From Christensenellaceae bacterium (GTDB lineage: Bacteria > Bacillota > Clostridia > Christensenellales > Aristaeellaceae), in the NCBI GenBank assembly GCA_020025205.1, contig JAHHSO010000009.1, positions 1-64,000 on the forward strand: 64,000 bases of DNA, given 5' to 3'. Position 1 is the first letter of the stretch. Every line of letters begins with the position of its first letter. Made by a program: the position numbers and the translations under genes. The notes below the pieces were generated by a model. That model was not told the origin of the DNA, searched no databases, and saw only the letters and a list, made by a program, of their open reading frames with translations. Of the stretch, positions 1 through 9,380 are shown one piece after another.

Positions 1-144
1 TTCCCTGAATAAAGTTGTAGATCGGCTCTCGATACGGAATCTTTCGGCTGAGACCGTCCGATCCATCTCTGGACGAGCATGGATTTCTTATTGTTTTAAT
101 TAGAAATCAGTATAAGCATGGGATTTTCCCTTCAAAAGCCAAAA
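1..144. other. Window edge, no assigned gene
   Basis: No gene could be recognised here. On the plus strand one frame is open from base 2 to a TAG at 101-103, which could be the tail of a gene entering from the left. About 33 codons without a known motif is too little to call. The hairpin at 145-190 would serve as the terminator of such a gene. Confidence 0.2.
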
Positions 145-190
145 TAGACCGTCAGTCTGGGCAGGATCACCTGCGCTGATTGACGGTCTA
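145..190. terminator. Bidirectional terminator after dusB
   Basis: Ten-base arms (145-154 and 181-190) pair perfectly around an inner hairpin with GCAGG/CCTGC arms. On the minus strand the stem is followed by TTTTGGCTTTT, on the plus strand by CTTTTTAT. It lies five bases beyond the dusB stop codon, so it probably ends the plsX-to-dusB transcript. Confidence 0.8.
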
Positions 191-194
191 CTTT

Positions 195-1166
195 TTATAC
201 GCAGCCTTCCAGCAGGAAAGCCTCCATAGTTTCTTCAAGCTCTTCCAGCGTCAGAATATGGTTCACCTTCGTCCGCAGTTTAGCAGCATCTCTCATGCCG
301 CGCACATAGCAGACAATGTGCCTGCGCATTTCACAAACAGCAATTCTTTCGCATTTGTGAACCGCCAGCATGCGAGCATGGCGCATCAGCACATCCAGCT
401 TTTCCTGCGGCCCCGGTTCTCGCACCGTTTTTCCTTCCATTGCGGCTGCGATCTGTTCAAATATCCACGGATTTCCCTGTGCACCGCGGCCAACTGCAAC
501 GCCGTCACAGCCAGTTTCTTCTTTCATCCGAAGGGCGTCCTGCCAAGAAACAATATCTCCATTGCCAACAACTGGTATGGAAACCTCTTGCTTTAATCTC
601 TTGATCGCGTTCCAGTCAGCATGTCCTTCGTAGAACTGGCTGCGCGTGCGTGCGTGAAGCGTAATCATGGATGCACCACTCTTTTGGACAAGCGGCCCAA
701 GCTGCAAATAAGCTTCGCTGTTTTCTTCAAATCCCAGGCGCATCTTCACCGTTACCGGCACATGCGATGCCTCCACCACTGCGCGTACAACGTTTGCCGC
801 TCGTTCAGGATCTTTCATCAACGCGCTGCCTTCTCCGTTTCCAACGATTTTCGGAACGGGGCAGCCCATATTGATATCCAGCATGGCATAGCGGGAATCT
901 TTTGTCAATTCATCCGCGGCTTGAGCCATCACATCCGGTTCATGCCCGAAAATCTGAAGCGCAACTGCTCCTTTTTCGGATGGATCAACCGCAAGCAGTT
1001 CTCTCACCGCCCGGCTGTTCTTCGGCGCCAGCAAATACCCCTTTGCGCTGACCATTTCGCTCACCGCCATCGGGCAGCCCATTTCGTGACAGATCACGCG
1101 GAAAGGCATGTCCGTCACTCCTGCCATCGGCGCAAGCATCGCGCCCTTTTTCAAAAACTCTGTCAT
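195..1166 (-). CDS. dusB: tRNA-dihydrouridine synthase, DusB type
   Basis: FMN-dependent enzyme that reduces specific uridines of the tRNA D-loop to dihydrouridine using NADPH. The 323-residue length is normal for the family. The TIM-barrel start APMAGVTD is at residues 12-19. The catalytic-cysteine motif NMGCPVPKIVGNGEGS is near residue 100, followed by VKMRLGF and the FMN-phosphate loop GNGDI and GVAVGRGAQGNPW. It follows the unknown membrane gene by six bases and is last in the plsX-acpP-rnc-smc-ftsY series. DusB-type sequences predominate in Bacillota, so the sub-family is inferred from overall similarity. Confidence 0.93.
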   Translation of the reverse strand: MTEFLKKGAMLAPMAGVTDMPFRVICHEMGCPMAVSEMVSAKGYLLAPKNSRAVRELLAVDPSEKGAVALQIFGHEPDVMAQAADELTKDSRYAMLDINMGCPVPKIVGNGEGSALMKDPERAANVVRAVVEASHVPVTVKMRLGFEENSEAYLQLGPLVQKSGASMITLHARTRSQFYEGHADWNAIKRLKQEVSIPVVGNGDIVSWQDALRMKEETGCDGVAVGRGAQGNPWIFEQIAAAMEGKTVREPGPQEKLDVLMRHARMLAVHKCERIAVCEMRRHIVCYVRGMRDAAKLRTKVNHILTLEELEETMEAFLLEGCV

Positions 1167-1172
1167 CTGTCC

Positions 1173-1706
1173 TCAATCATTTTTCATGCGCTGCAAATTG
1201 GAAATCTTCCATCGTCCTGCTGTTCGAACAAGCGTCACACGATAGCGCGTTGTCTCCCATGGCGGCGGGGCAAGGCGTTCTTCGCCGCCTTCTGCCAACG
1301 CCGTCTCTCTGCGGGAGGAGCGAATCGTTCCGTCAATCGCGGGGATGCTCTCCACCACTTCTGCGCGCGCCACATTCTCCCATGGCCAGGACCAGACAGA
1401 AATCATCTTTACCCGATGATCATAACCACGGATTTCATAATCCTTATACGGCGATGCATCGCTCAATCCCATCTGCAAAACAGGATCCTGATTAAGAAAT
1501 TCCTGTCTGAAATAGTTGGAAAGCGGCGCTGCATCGTTTCCCATGAGTACAACACCTGCACGTGCATCCAATCCATCCCCAATGAGCACCCAGATATTCG
1601 TCGTGTTCATCGCCAGATAGAACGAAATGATGAGCAGGGCACATGTGACCGTGATCAGCAGCATTTTTTCAGCGATGAATTGAAACAGTCTCCTGAGTCT
1701 CCGCAT
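1173..1706 (-). CDS. Membrane-anchored protein of unknown function
   Basis: A 177-residue protein that I do not recognise. A basic N-terminus (MRRLRRLFQF) is followed by one hydrophobic segment at about residues 13-32, so most of the chain should face outside. The soluble part has no cysteine pair or catalytic motif. Its C-terminus (YRVTLVRTAGRWKISNLQ) looks like the last strands of NTF2-like or DUF4829-like domains, where Trp-Lys-Ile-Ser follows a strand turn; this is only a resemblance. The start is supported by AAAGGAG upstream of ATG. It lies between ftsY and dusB in one operon, which suggests constitutive expression. Confidence 0.7.
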   Translation of the reverse strand: MRRLRRLFQFIAEKMLLITVTCALLIISFYLAMNTTNIWVLIGDGLDARAGVVLMGNDAAPLSNYFRQEFLNQDPVLQMGLSDASPYKDYEIRGYDHRVKMISVWSWPWENVARAEVVESIPAIDGTIRSSRRETALAEGGEERLAPPPWETTRYRVTLVRTAGRWKISNLQRMKND

Positions 1707-1724
1707 GGATTTAGCTCCTTTCCG

Positions 1725-2867
1725 TTAGAAAATTGCGTCTACAAACGCATTGGCATCAAATGCCTGCAGGTCTTCAATGCCCTCTCCCACACCGATATAC
1801 AGAACCGGCAGCTTCAGTTCATCCATAATGGCCACGGCAATGCCGCCCTTTGCGGTTCCGTCCAGCTTTGTCAGAATGATGCCGGAAACATCTGCCACTT
1901 CGGAGAACTCACGCGCCTGCTGCAGGCCATTCTGGCCGGTTGTCGCATCAATGACCAACAGTGTGCGCACATCCGCCTCCTGATACTCCCGGGTGATCAC
2001 TCGGGAGATTTTCCGCAGCTCTTCCATCAAATTCTTCTTGTTATGCAGACGCCCAGCCGTGTCTACCAGCAGCAAATCCGCTTCGGCAGCCTTGGCCTTC
2101 TGCACACCATCAAAAACAACAGCCGCCGGATCAGCGCCTTCTGCGTGGCGCACAATCGGCACGTGTGCGCGATTCGCCCAGATTTCCAGCTGATCTGCTG
2201 CCGCCGCGCGAAACGTATCTGCCGCCGCCAATACAACACTGTGGCGCGCATCCTTAAAGCGCATGGCAAGCTTGCCGATAGTCGTGGTTTTACCCACGCC
2301 GTTGACACCAACAATCAGCATGACCATAGGCCATTTGAGCGGCTGACGCGGCTTGGAAATCATCTCTTTCAGAATTGTCTTGAGGATTTCACGTGCCTGA
2401 CGCGCATCGACAATCTTCTTTTCTTCCACGCGTCGTTTAAGCTCATGGATCACCTTATCACTGGTGCGCACGCCCATATCACTCATGATTAAGATGTCCA
2501 CGAGATCTTCATAAAAATCTTCGTCTATCTTTTCGCTGGACTCAATCAGCTCATCCACGCGTCCGGCAAGATTGCCGCGCGTCTTGGACAAACCTTGCCA
2601 CAGTTTGGAAAAAAGTCCCGCCTTCTTCTCCTCCGGCTGAGGCAGATCGGGCTTTTCTTCCTCATGTTTCAAAATCTTGGAAGCAGCCGCGCGTGCCTCT
2701 TCACGGCGGCGTTCTTCTTCACGGCGCTGCATATCCTTTTCGGCCTGTTGGCGCTGTTCCTCTTCCTGACGGCGCTTTTCTTCAGCACGGCGCGCTTCTT
2801 CCTCGCGGCGGCGTTCCTCTTCACGGTGCTTCTCTTCGCGCTTTTTTCCAAAGTTGAAAAATCCCAT
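1725..2867 (-). CDS. ftsY: Signal recognition particle receptor FtsY
   Basis: SRP-receptor GTPase that docks Ffh-ribosome complexes at the membrane for cotranslational insertion. The first ~90 residues are a highly charged Glu/Arg/Lys segment, as expected for the acidic A domain. The NG domain follows: GVNGVGKTTT P-loop near 186, DTAGR near 270, TKLDG near 335, and the GVGEGIEDLQ end. I place the start at the ATG giving MGFFNFGKK, because AAAGGAC lies nine bases upstream. A GTG seven codons earlier overlaps the smc stop and lacks a good ribosome site. The 380-residue length is typical. Coupling with smc and rnc is conserved in Bacillota. Confidence 0.96.
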   Translation of the reverse strand: MGFFNFGKKREEKHREEERRREEEARRAEEKRRQEEEQRQQAEKDMQRREEERRREEARAAASKILKHEEEKPDLPQPEEKKAGLFSKLWQGLSKTRGNLAGRVDELIESSEKIDEDFYEDLVDILIMSDMGVRTSDKVIHELKRRVEEKKIVDARQAREILKTILKEMISKPRQPLKWPMVMLIVGVNGVGKTTTIGKLAMRFKDARHSVVLAAADTFRAAAADQLEIWANRAHVPIVRHAEGADPAAVVFDGVQKAKAAEADLLLVDTAGRLHNKKNLMEELRKISRVITREYQEADVRTLLVIDATTGQNGLQQAREFSEVADVSGIILTKLDGTAKGGIAVAIMDELKLPVLYIGVGEGIEDLQAFDANAFVDAIF

Positions 2868-2884
2868 ACCTTTTTCGTCCTTTC

Positions 2885-5800
2885 TCACATCATGGCTTCA
2901 GCCACAACGTCCTTCAATTCGACGCTAAGCATTCTGGACACACCTTTTTCTTCCATTGCCACGCCATAAAGCGCATCACAGCGTTCCATCGTGCCCTTTC
3001 TGTGGGTGACAACTACGAACTGCGTGTCTTTGGAAAACTCTCTCAGATAATCGGCGAACGTAGAAATATTGCCATCATCCAGCGCAGCCTCTATCTCATC
3101 CAGAAAGCAGAATGGAGTCGGCTTGAGCCTCAGCATGGCAAAGAGAATGGCAATCGCAGTCAGCGCACGTTCTCCGCCAGACAAAAGCGACAGCATCTGC
3201 AATTTCTTTCCCGGCGGCTGTGCGACAATCTCAATGCCGCAGTTCAAAACGTCATTTTCATCAAGAAGCCGCAATTCCGCATGTCCGCCGCCAAACAGCT
3301 TGGCAAACGTCTCGGTCAGATAGGTTTGAAGCATCTGAAAATTGTTCACAAACTGATGTTCCATCTGATGTTCCAGCGTATCAATGATGCTCAGAAGATC
3401 ATTCTGTGCCTGAATCAGGTCATCGCGCTGGCTGGTCAAATCATCATAACGCTCCCGGCAGGTACGATAATCCTCAACAGCCGTTACGTTGACCGGGCCC
3501 ATCATGCGGATTTCCTTTCGTATATCTCCAGACCGACGGTCTGCTTCGGACAAATCAAACGGCTCTTTCAGGTATTCCTTCGCCCCCGCATAGGTTAATT
3601 CATACTCTTCCCAGATGCGCTCCTGCATCTGCGTCAAGTCGCTTTGCGTTTTCCCCAGAATCATCTCTGCCTTATGGCACTTGTCCGTATCCATGGCAAG
3701 TGTCTCATGCAGGCTGTCAATCTCGCGGGTCATCTGCTGAATTTTATCCTGACCAGCATTGCGGGACGTTTGACGCTCAGAAAGTGTCTTTTCCGCATTT
3801 TCAAGCCGCTGCGCATAAAGCGACTGGTTCTTCTCGTTCTGCGCAAGCGTCTGCACGCTCTGTTGATGGCGAACCATCATATTTTCTCGGCTTTCGTGCG
3901 CCTGTCCTATCTGAACAGCCATGTCGTTCAGCTCGCGGCGCATCCTTTCGCCATCCTGCATAAATGCATTGGCATCTCGTTCGCGGGCAGCCAGTGCCAC
4001 ACGCAAATTCTGCGCATCTTCACGCAGAACATCCAGCGCCTCGCGCTTGCCATACAGTGCATCGCTTAGCGCAGCGGTCTGCCTGTTCATCTCGTCGTTC
4101 GTTTTCTGCTCTCCGGCCTGAGTATCCCTTGCGCCCTCCAGCTGGCTGTCAATTTCCTCGAGATTTCTCGCAATTTGTTCGCGCAGCAGTTCACAGCGCT
4201 GCTCCTGCTCCGCATGGCCTTCCCGCTGCACAGTCAGGGTTCGCAGACGCTCCTGAGCAATAGAAACGTCAATCTGCGCCTGATGCAGCTCTTCAAACGC
4301 TGCCGCGCGTTTCTGCTTGCCTTCATGTCGAAAAGCTTCTCCCTTTTCAAGGCGCTGCTGAAGCGCGTCAATCTGCGTCTCCAATCCAGCAATCAGCTTC
4401 TCATGTTCGCTGATTTCGCGTTCGCGGGACAGCAGGCTGGTCATTCGGGAAGCCGAACTGCCGCCCGTCATAGAGCCGCCGGAGTGCATAACATCGCCGT
4501 CCAGCGTCACCAAACGAAACGCATGATGACCGCGCCGCATGATCTCAATGCCTGCATCAAGGCTCTCTGCCACGACCGTGCGGCCCAGAAGATTCTCCAT
4601 GATTCCACGGTACTGCGGTTCAAAGGATACCAGCTCACTGGCCAGCCCTATGCAGCCCGGCATCGTCAAAAGCTGGCGCTCCTGAGCATTCAGTGTTCTG
4701 CCCTTAATGGTGGTCATCGGCAGGAACGTGGCGCGTCCCAATTTGTTGCTGCGCAGATAAGCAATCATGTCTCTGGCGACATATTCATCCTGTGTGACCA
4801 CGTTTTGAAGTGCGCCGCCCAGAACAGCTTCCACAGCACGTTCCAGTTCCTTGGGCACATGCATCAAAGACGCCACAACGCCATGCACGCCGGCATTGCC
4901 GCGCGCATGCAGCAGCACCTGTTTGACCGCATGCTGGTAGCCCGCATAATCGCGTTCCATCTCACGCAGAACGCGCAGACGGCTTGCGGCCGCCTGCTTT
5001 TTTCCAGTTGCGTCATTCAGCCCCTGCTGAATAGCTGTCATTTGGGCGGCAGCTGCCTGCAATTCGCCTTCGATTGCCTGAAGCGCATCCGTATGATCTT
5101 TTTCAACTTTTTGCGCCTGTTCCAGCTCCTGCCGGGCTTCCTCCATCTGCTCGTCCATATGTTCGGCAATAATAGAGAGTTCTTCCCTTTGCGCATCCGC
5201 TTCCTGTCCACGGCGCTCCAATTCCCTGCGCATTGTGGACAGCCTCGCTTCGCTGGTTCGAACATCGCTCAGGCGATTCATCGCATCAATGATGGCATTT
5301 TTATGTGCTTCCAGTTCTTCCTCGGCATCCCTCACCGCATCCTGTGCAGCAGCAAGCGCCTCTTCCTTCTGGTGCAGCTGCTTGGTCAGAGCCGTCATCT
5401 GCGTTTTATTATCCAGAGCAGCCGTGTCGTTTTTGCGAATTTCCTTTTCCAGCGCGGCGCTTCTGGCACGCTTTACATCCTCGTCCTGGCTGAGTGTCAG
5501 AACATCCTTCTCCATTCGCGCGATATCAGCCCTCAGTACGATCAGCTCACCCTCGCGCGCCTCTTTCTCGCGTGTCAATTCCAGCACATCCTCATGTGCC
5601 TTGGAAACGCTCTCTTCCAGCTTCTGCATTTGTGCACTTGCAGCATCCCGCAGACTGCTCAATTCAGCTGCACGCTTTTCCTCATGCTCGATGGCCTCCC
5701 GAAGGCCCACAAGCATGGCTCCCGTCTCTTCTATCCTGACTTTTGCGCTGTCGCTTCTCAGCACAAATGCAGAACACTCCAGCTGGCGCAATTCGTCACG

Positions 5801-6454
5801 CAGGCTCAGATAGCGTCTAGCCGTATCGCTGGCCTTTTCAAGCGGTTCCAGCTGGCTCTTCAGCTCTGCAATGATATCTTCTACTCGGCACAGGTTGTCG
5901 CGCATGTTGGACAGGCGCTTTTCGCTTTCCTCTTTGCGGCTGCGAAATTTGACAATACCTGCCGCCTCTTCAAATACGTTGCGGCGGTCTTCACTCTTCT
6001 GGGAAAGAATTTCATCAATGCGGCCCTGCCCGATGATCGAATAACCTTCTTTGCCAATGCCCGTATCGCGGAACAGCTCCACAATATCTTTCAGGCGGCA
6101 AGCCGATTTATTGATGTAGTATTCACTGTCACCGCTGCGGTAAACACGTCTTGTGATCATGACTTCCGCAAAATCCACCGGCAGCGCGTGATCCTCGTTT
6201 TCAAAGACAAGGGAAACCTCGCAGTAGCCCATGCGCTTTCTGCGCTGCGTTCCGTTGAAAATCACGTCCTCCATCTTTCCGCCGCGCAAAGCTTTGGCAC
6301 TCTGTTCTCCCAGAACCCAGCGCACAGCATCCGACAGATTCGATTTGCCGCTTCCATTCGGGCCGACGATGCCCGTGATATCCTGATCGAATGTCACGAC
6401 CGTCCGCTCCGCAAACGACTTAAAACCGTATATCTCCAATCTCTTTAGGCGCAA
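2885..6454 (-). CDS. smc: Chromosome segregation protein SMC
   Basis: Condensin ATPase that compacts and segregates the chromosome with ScpA/ScpB. The 1189 residues show the full architecture. The Walker A motif GPNGSGKSN is near residue 33. A long coiled coil follows. The globular hinge lies at about 500-660, with VHGVVASL and a VLGGALQNVV stretch. A second coiled coil follows, then the ABC signature LLSGGERALTA near 1088 and Walker B FLDEIEAALDD near 1118. Translation appears to start at TTG (MRLKRLEIYGFKSF) after GGGGGAAAG. The gene follows rnc by 18 bases and touches ftsY. The long open frame on the opposite strand (4175-6448) is a shadow of this gene. Confidence 0.97.
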   Translation of the reverse strand: MRLKRLEIYGFKSFAERTVVTFDQDITGIVGPNGSGKSNLSDAVRWVLGEQSAKALRGGKMEDVIFNGTQRRKRMGYCEVSLVFENEDHALPVDFAEVMITRRVYRSGDSEYYINKSACRLKDIVELFRDTGIGKEGYSIIGQGRIDEILSQKSEDRRNVFEEAAGIVKFRSRKEESEKRLSNMRDNLCRVEDIIAELKSQLEPLEKASDTARRYLSLRDELRQLECSAFVLRSDSAKVRIEETGAMLVGLREAIEHEEKRAAELSSLRDAASAQMQKLEESVSKAHEDVLELTREKEAREGELIVLRADIARMEKDVLTLSQDEDVKRARSAALEKEIRKNDTAALDNKTQMTALTKQLHQKEEALAAAQDAVRDAEEELEAHKNAIIDAMNRLSDVRTSEARLSTMRRELERRGQEADAQREELSIIAEHMDEQMEEARQELEQAQKVEKDHTDALQAIEGELQAAAAQMTAIQQGLNDATGKKQAAASRLRVLREMERDYAGYQHAVKQVLLHARGNAGVHGVVASLMHVPKELERAVEAVLGGALQNVVTQDEYVARDMIAYLRSNKLGRATFLPMTTIKGRTLNAQERQLLTMPGCIGLASELVSFEPQYRGIMENLLGRTVVAESLDAGIEIMRRGHHAFRLVTLDGDVMHSGGSMTGGSSASRMTSLLSREREISEHEKLIAGLETQIDALQQRLEKGEAFRHEGKQKRAAAFEELHQAQIDVSIAQERLRTLTVQREGHAEQEQRCELLREQIARNLEEIDSQLEGARDTQAGEQKTNDEMNRQTAALSDALYGKREALDVLREDAQNLRVALAARERDANAFMQDGERMRRELNDMAVQIGQAHESRENMMVRHQQSVQTLAQNEKNQSLYAQRLENAEKTLSERQTSRNAGQDKIQQMTREIDSLHETLAMDTDKCHKAEMILGKTQSDLTQMQERIWEEYELTYAGAKEYLKEPFDLSEADRRSGDIRKEIRMMGPVNVTAVEDYRTCRERYDDLTSQRDDLIQAQNDLLSIIDTLEHQMEHQFVNNFQMLQTYLTETFAKLFGGGHAELRLLDENDVLNCGIEIVAQPPGKKLQMLSLLSGGERALTAIAILFAMLRLKPTPFCFLDEIEAALDDGNISTFADYLREFSKDTQFVVVTHRKGTMERCDALYGVAMEEKGVSRMLSVELKDVVAEAMM

Positions 6455-6472
6455 TTCGTCTTTCCCCCGTCA

Positions 6473-7150
6473 TCACTTCTTCATATGCAGGCTGTCCAGC
6501 GCCATCTGTGCTGCCGCCTCTTCGGCACGCTGCTTGCGTGCGCCGCTTCCGCGCCCCATTTCCTCGCCGCCATCACGCAGGACACGAGCCGTGAATACGC
6601 GCGCATGGGGCGGGCCATTCTGATCAATGATTTCATAGGTCGGCGCTTCTTCGCCCAGAGCCTGCAAGTACTCCTGAAGTGCGCTCTTGGCATCTCTGTC
6701 GCCATTTTCATCTGTCTCATAGCCGTCCATAGCCAAATCGACAAGCGCCGCAGCCTTTTCCATTCCCGCATCCAGATAGACAGCCGCAATGAGTGCCTCC
6801 ATTGTATCCGCAAGGATTGACGGGTTCTCGCGGCCGCCAACAACTTCTTCGCCGCGGTCAAGCTTCAAAAATGCTCCAAGCCCCAGCCTTCTGGCCGCGC
6901 GGGCAAGGTTCTTTTCGCAAACAAGCGCCGCACGTTTGCGGGTCAGCTGGCCCTCGCGCAGTTTGGGATATTTGTGATAAATTACGCGGCTCACGCATAT
7001 TTCAAGCACCGCATCGCCCAGAAATTCCAGGCGCTGATTGTCCTTGCACTTGTGCGAAAGCGCATAGGACGGATGGGTCATGGCCAGATCAACGAGCGCA
7101 TTGTCCGCAAAATGATGGCCAATTGTCTTTTCAAGCTGTGTGTAATTCAT
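6473..7150 (-). CDS. rnc: Ribonuclease III
   Basis: Double-strand-specific endoribonuclease for rRNA and mRNA processing. The 225 residues contain the signature QRLEFLGDAVLEI near residues 39-51, with the catalytic acidic residues. The second acidic pair lies in a DTMEALIAAVYLDAG segment near 118-130. A C-terminal dsRNA-binding domain from about 155 ends in the basic GSGARKQRAEEAAAQ helix. The position between acpP and smc is the standard Bacillota order. The 112 bases upstream hold two hairpins that could be processing sites for the enzyme itself. Confidence 0.96.
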   Translation of the reverse strand: MNYTQLEKTIGHHFADNALVDLAMTHPSYALSHKCKDNQRLEFLGDAVLEICVSRVIYHKYPKLREGQLTRKRAALVCEKNLARAARRLGLGAFLKLDRGEEVVGGRENPSILADTMEALIAAVYLDAGMEKAAALVDLAMDGYETDENGDRDAKSALQEYLQALGEEAPTYEIIDQNGPPHARVFTARVLRDGGEEMGRGSGARKQRAEEAAAQMALDSLHMKK

Positions 7151-7171
7151 GATAATCCTCTCACTCCGTCC

Positions 7172-7237
7172 ATTTCACTTCGCGCGAAACCATCGTGCGA
7201 AATGAAATACACGGGAGGAGCTGCCGGGCAGCTTCCC
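7172..7237 (-). promoter_or_regulatory. Two hairpins between acpP and rnc
   Basis: Two inverted repeats lie in the acpP-rnc gap. One has arms ATTTCATTTCGC-type at 7172-7183 and 7197-7208, pairing with one G-U. The other is a GC-rich stem at 7213-7237. Neither has a T-run, so they look like intercistronic processing or stability elements rather than terminators. rnc autoregulation through leader cleavage is known in other bacteria; its operation here is inference. Confidence 0.35.
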
Positions 7238-7262
7238 CACCGTTATTATGATCCAATCGGGA

Positions 7263-7496
7263 TCAGTTTGCCATCTTTTCTTCGATGTAATTGACCATGT
7301 CGCCAACCGTCTTGACCTTTTCAATTGCATCGTCTTCAACTTCGATGTTGAACTCGGACTCTACGTCCATCACCAGCATCATCACAGATGCGCTGTCCGC
7401 CTGGAAATCTTCCTTGAGCAGGCTCTCCGCCTTCACGTCTTCAGGCTTCACGCCCAGCTGGTCAACCACCATGGCCTTAACTTTTTCAAAAATCAT
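7263..7496 (-). CDS. acpP: Acyl carrier protein
   Basis: Carrier of growing acyl chains in type II fatty acid synthesis; the 4'-phosphopantetheine attaches to the serine of the conserved Asp-Ser motif. The motif here is QADSASVMMLV, near residue 37, so the DSL consensus reads DSA, a modest deviation. I choose the ATG at 7496 (MIFEKVKAM, 77 residues). GAAGGAGG sits just upstream, and a longer frame would translate across that ribosome site. It follows plsX by 30 bases, without the fabD/fabG genes that separate them in Bacillus, and precedes rnc. Confidence 0.95.
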   Translation of the reverse strand: MIFEKVKAMVVDQLGVKPEDVKAESLLKEDFQADSASVMMLVMDVESEFNIEVEDDAIEKVKTVGDMVNYIEEKMAN

Positions 7497-7526
7497 GCTT
7501 TTTTCCTCCTTCAAAATGATTGTATG

Positions 7527-8561
7527 TCAATCGTCTTCCTCGTCAACAGACAGTTTTCCCACCTCGTCGCGAATCAGATCAACCACACCGCCTTCAACCA
7601 TCTGCCTGGCCTGTCTAATCGCGCAGAAAATCGCGCGCGCATTGGAATTCCCGTGCGCTTTGATGACAGCCCCCTCCACGCCCAGAAGCGGCGCACCGCC
7701 GACCTCCGTAGAGTCAAAACTGCGCTTGAGTGTCCTGAATGTATCCTTGGCCAGAAGTGCTGCAATCTTGCCCTTTGTCGTGGCCATAAGTCCCTGCTTG
7801 AGCATGCCGAACATCAGGGAAATGACGCCTTCCGTATTTTTAAGCAGCACATTTCCTGCAAAGCCGTCTGCCGCCAGCACATCCACCTGTCCCGCCAGCG
7901 CATCGCGTGCCTCAACGTTGCCTGCAAACTCAAACGGCTGAGGCTTTGCCATCAGCTGATAGGTGCTCTGAGCCTGTTCGTTGCCTTTAGCCTCTTCCAC
8001 GCCGATATTCAGAAGACCGACCTGCGGCTTTTCAACCTGCATCACACGGCGCATATACGCGCTGCCCATCATGGCAAACTGAACAATCCACTCCGGCTTG
8101 CAGTCCGTGTTAGCGCCTGCATCCACCAGCAGAAGCGGACGGTTCGGCACCGGCAGCAGTGTGGCCAGCGCAGGCCGTTTCACGCCCTTGATGCGGCCAA
8201 TTTTAAACATTGCCCCCGCCATCAACGCGCCGGTCGAACCGGCAGAAACAAACGCCTCCGCCTCTTTCTGGCGCACCATGTCCATGCCGACAACAAATGT
8301 GGACTGCTTCTTTTTGCGGAGCGCCATCACAGGATGTTCCTCGGTGGTAATGACCTCCGGCGCATCGACAACGCAAAGGCGGCTTCTGACAGCCTTGGCC
8401 GCCGTCTGATCCTGATAAGCATCCATGGTTTCCTCAATCAGCTTCTGAGGGCCGACCAGCGCAATCTCCAGGTCAGCATATGCACGGAGCGCATCAATCG
8501 CGCCGTCCACATTGACCTTGGGGGCAAAGTCACCGCCCATCGCATCGACAACGATTTTCAT
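7527..8561 (-). CDS. plsX: Phosphate acyltransferase PlsX
   Basis: Converts acyl-ACP to acyl-phosphate, the acyl donor for PlsY in phospholipid synthesis. The 344-residue length is normal. Family landmarks are VDAMGGDFAPK at residues 4-14, ASTGAL-type SAGSTGALMAGA near residue 100, VDAGANTDCKP and the GFAGNVLLKNTEG segment. ATG follows AAGGAGATATTACA. It lies 12 bases after the TrmH-type methyltransferase gene and directly before acpP, so enzyme and carrier are coexpressed. No fapR gene or FapR-like operator was seen in front of the operon. Confidence 0.96.
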   Translation of the reverse strand: MKIVVDAMGGDFAPKVNVDGAIDALRAYADLEIALVGPQKLIEETMDAYQDQTAAKAVRSRLCVVDAPEVITTEEHPVMALRKKKQSTFVVGMDMVRQKEAEAFVSAGSTGALMAGAMFKIGRIKGVKRPALATLLPVPNRPLLLVDAGANTDCKPEWIVQFAMMGSAYMRRVMQVEKPQVGLLNIGVEEAKGNEQAQSTYQLMAKPQPFEFAGNVEARDALAGQVDVLAADGFAGNVLLKNTEGVISLMFGMLKQGLMATTKGKIAALLAKDTFRTLKRSFDSTEVGGAPLLGVEGAVIKAHGNSNARAIFCAIRQARQMVEGGVVDLIRDEVGKLSVDEEDD

Positions 8562-8573
8562 TGTAATATCTCC

Positions 8574-9299
8574 TTACTTCTCTCGTGTAAAGGCGTACAT
8601 GCCAATTCCCGCAGCAATCGCCAGATTGAGTGAATCAATCTGGTTGCTGTGAGGAATCAGCGTGCTTGTACCCCACTGTGCAAATTCATCCGGCAGGCCA
8701 GATGCCTCGTTTCCAAAGACAAGGGAAAATTCCCCCTTCACTTTAGACACTGCTTCGTCAAGCGGCACGGCACCTGTGAGCATAAATGGAAAAAGCTGTC
8801 TTTTCGGATACTCTTCTCTGTACTGCTGGAAGGATTCAAAATGACGTACATTCAGAGAAAACGCCGCACCCATCGATGCACGCGTCACGCGCGGATCATC
8901 CGAATCTACCGCCGGGCAGATCACGGCTATATTCTTCAGCCCAAAGCCAAGCGCCGTTCTGAAAATTGTGCCCAGATTCCCGCTGTCGCTTGGATGGTGC
9001 AGCACAACATGTGGGGATGCCTGGTCAAACGTCCCCTCGGCCTTTCTGTATACCATCGCTGCAAAGCAGTTCTCCTTGTGTGAAATGCGTTCAAGTGCCC
9101 TGTCGGCAATTTCGCAGCGAATGCCCGCCTCTTCTGCGGCAGAACGCAGTGTGTTTGCGCCCTCGCTCTTTTCACTGTTTGAGGACAGCAGCAGACGCAT
9201 ACAACGATCTTTTGCATTTTTGAGACATTCCATCGCCGGGAAAATCCCCGGGGCATACGAATATTCCAGCGTTTTATGATAAGCCATCAGCTTGCCCAA
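8574..9299 (-). CDS. TrmH/SpoU-family RNA 2'-O-methyltransferase
   Basis: SPOUT-class SAM-dependent methyltransferase acting on rRNA or tRNA ribose. All three family motifs are visible: SDSGNLGTIFRTALGFG with the key Asn and Arg, LVFGNEASGLPDE, and the knot motif IPHSNQIDSLNLAIAAGIGMY at the C-terminus. An N-terminal ~80-residue segment resembles the substrate-binding domain of RlmB/TsnR-like proteins. I choose TTG at 9299 as start because GGAGG lies eight bases upstream; the next ATG, four codons on, is the alternative. It is first in the plsX operon and has a clear promoter. The target RNA cannot be told from the sequence. Confidence 0.85.
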   Translation of the reverse strand: MGKLMAYHKTLEYSYAPGIFPAMECLKNAKDRCMRLLLSSNSEKSEGANTLRSAAEEAGIRCEIADRALERISHKENCFAAMVYRKAEGTFDQASPHVVLHHPSDSGNLGTIFRTALGFGLKNIAVICPAVDSDDPRVTRASMGAAFSLNVRHFESFQQYREEYPKRQLFPFMLTGAVPLDEAVSKVKGEFSLVFGNEASGLPDEFAQWGTSTLIPHSNQIDSLNLAIAAGIGMYAFTREK

Positions 9300-9380
9300 A
9301 CCGATTTCCTCCAACTATCGTATATCATCTTTTATAAAACAAACTACTCTTTCTCTCCAGATACTTTCAACCATTTTGAA

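Noticed and set aside
2..103. Plus-strand open frame at the left edge
   Set aside because: Only ~33 codons without a recognised motif or start; cannot be separated from chance.
4175..6448. 757-codon open frame opposite smc
   Set aside because: It lies wholly within smc, whose full SMC motifs are present. Its translation is Cys/His/Phe-rich with no domain, as expected from the complement of a coiled-coil gene.
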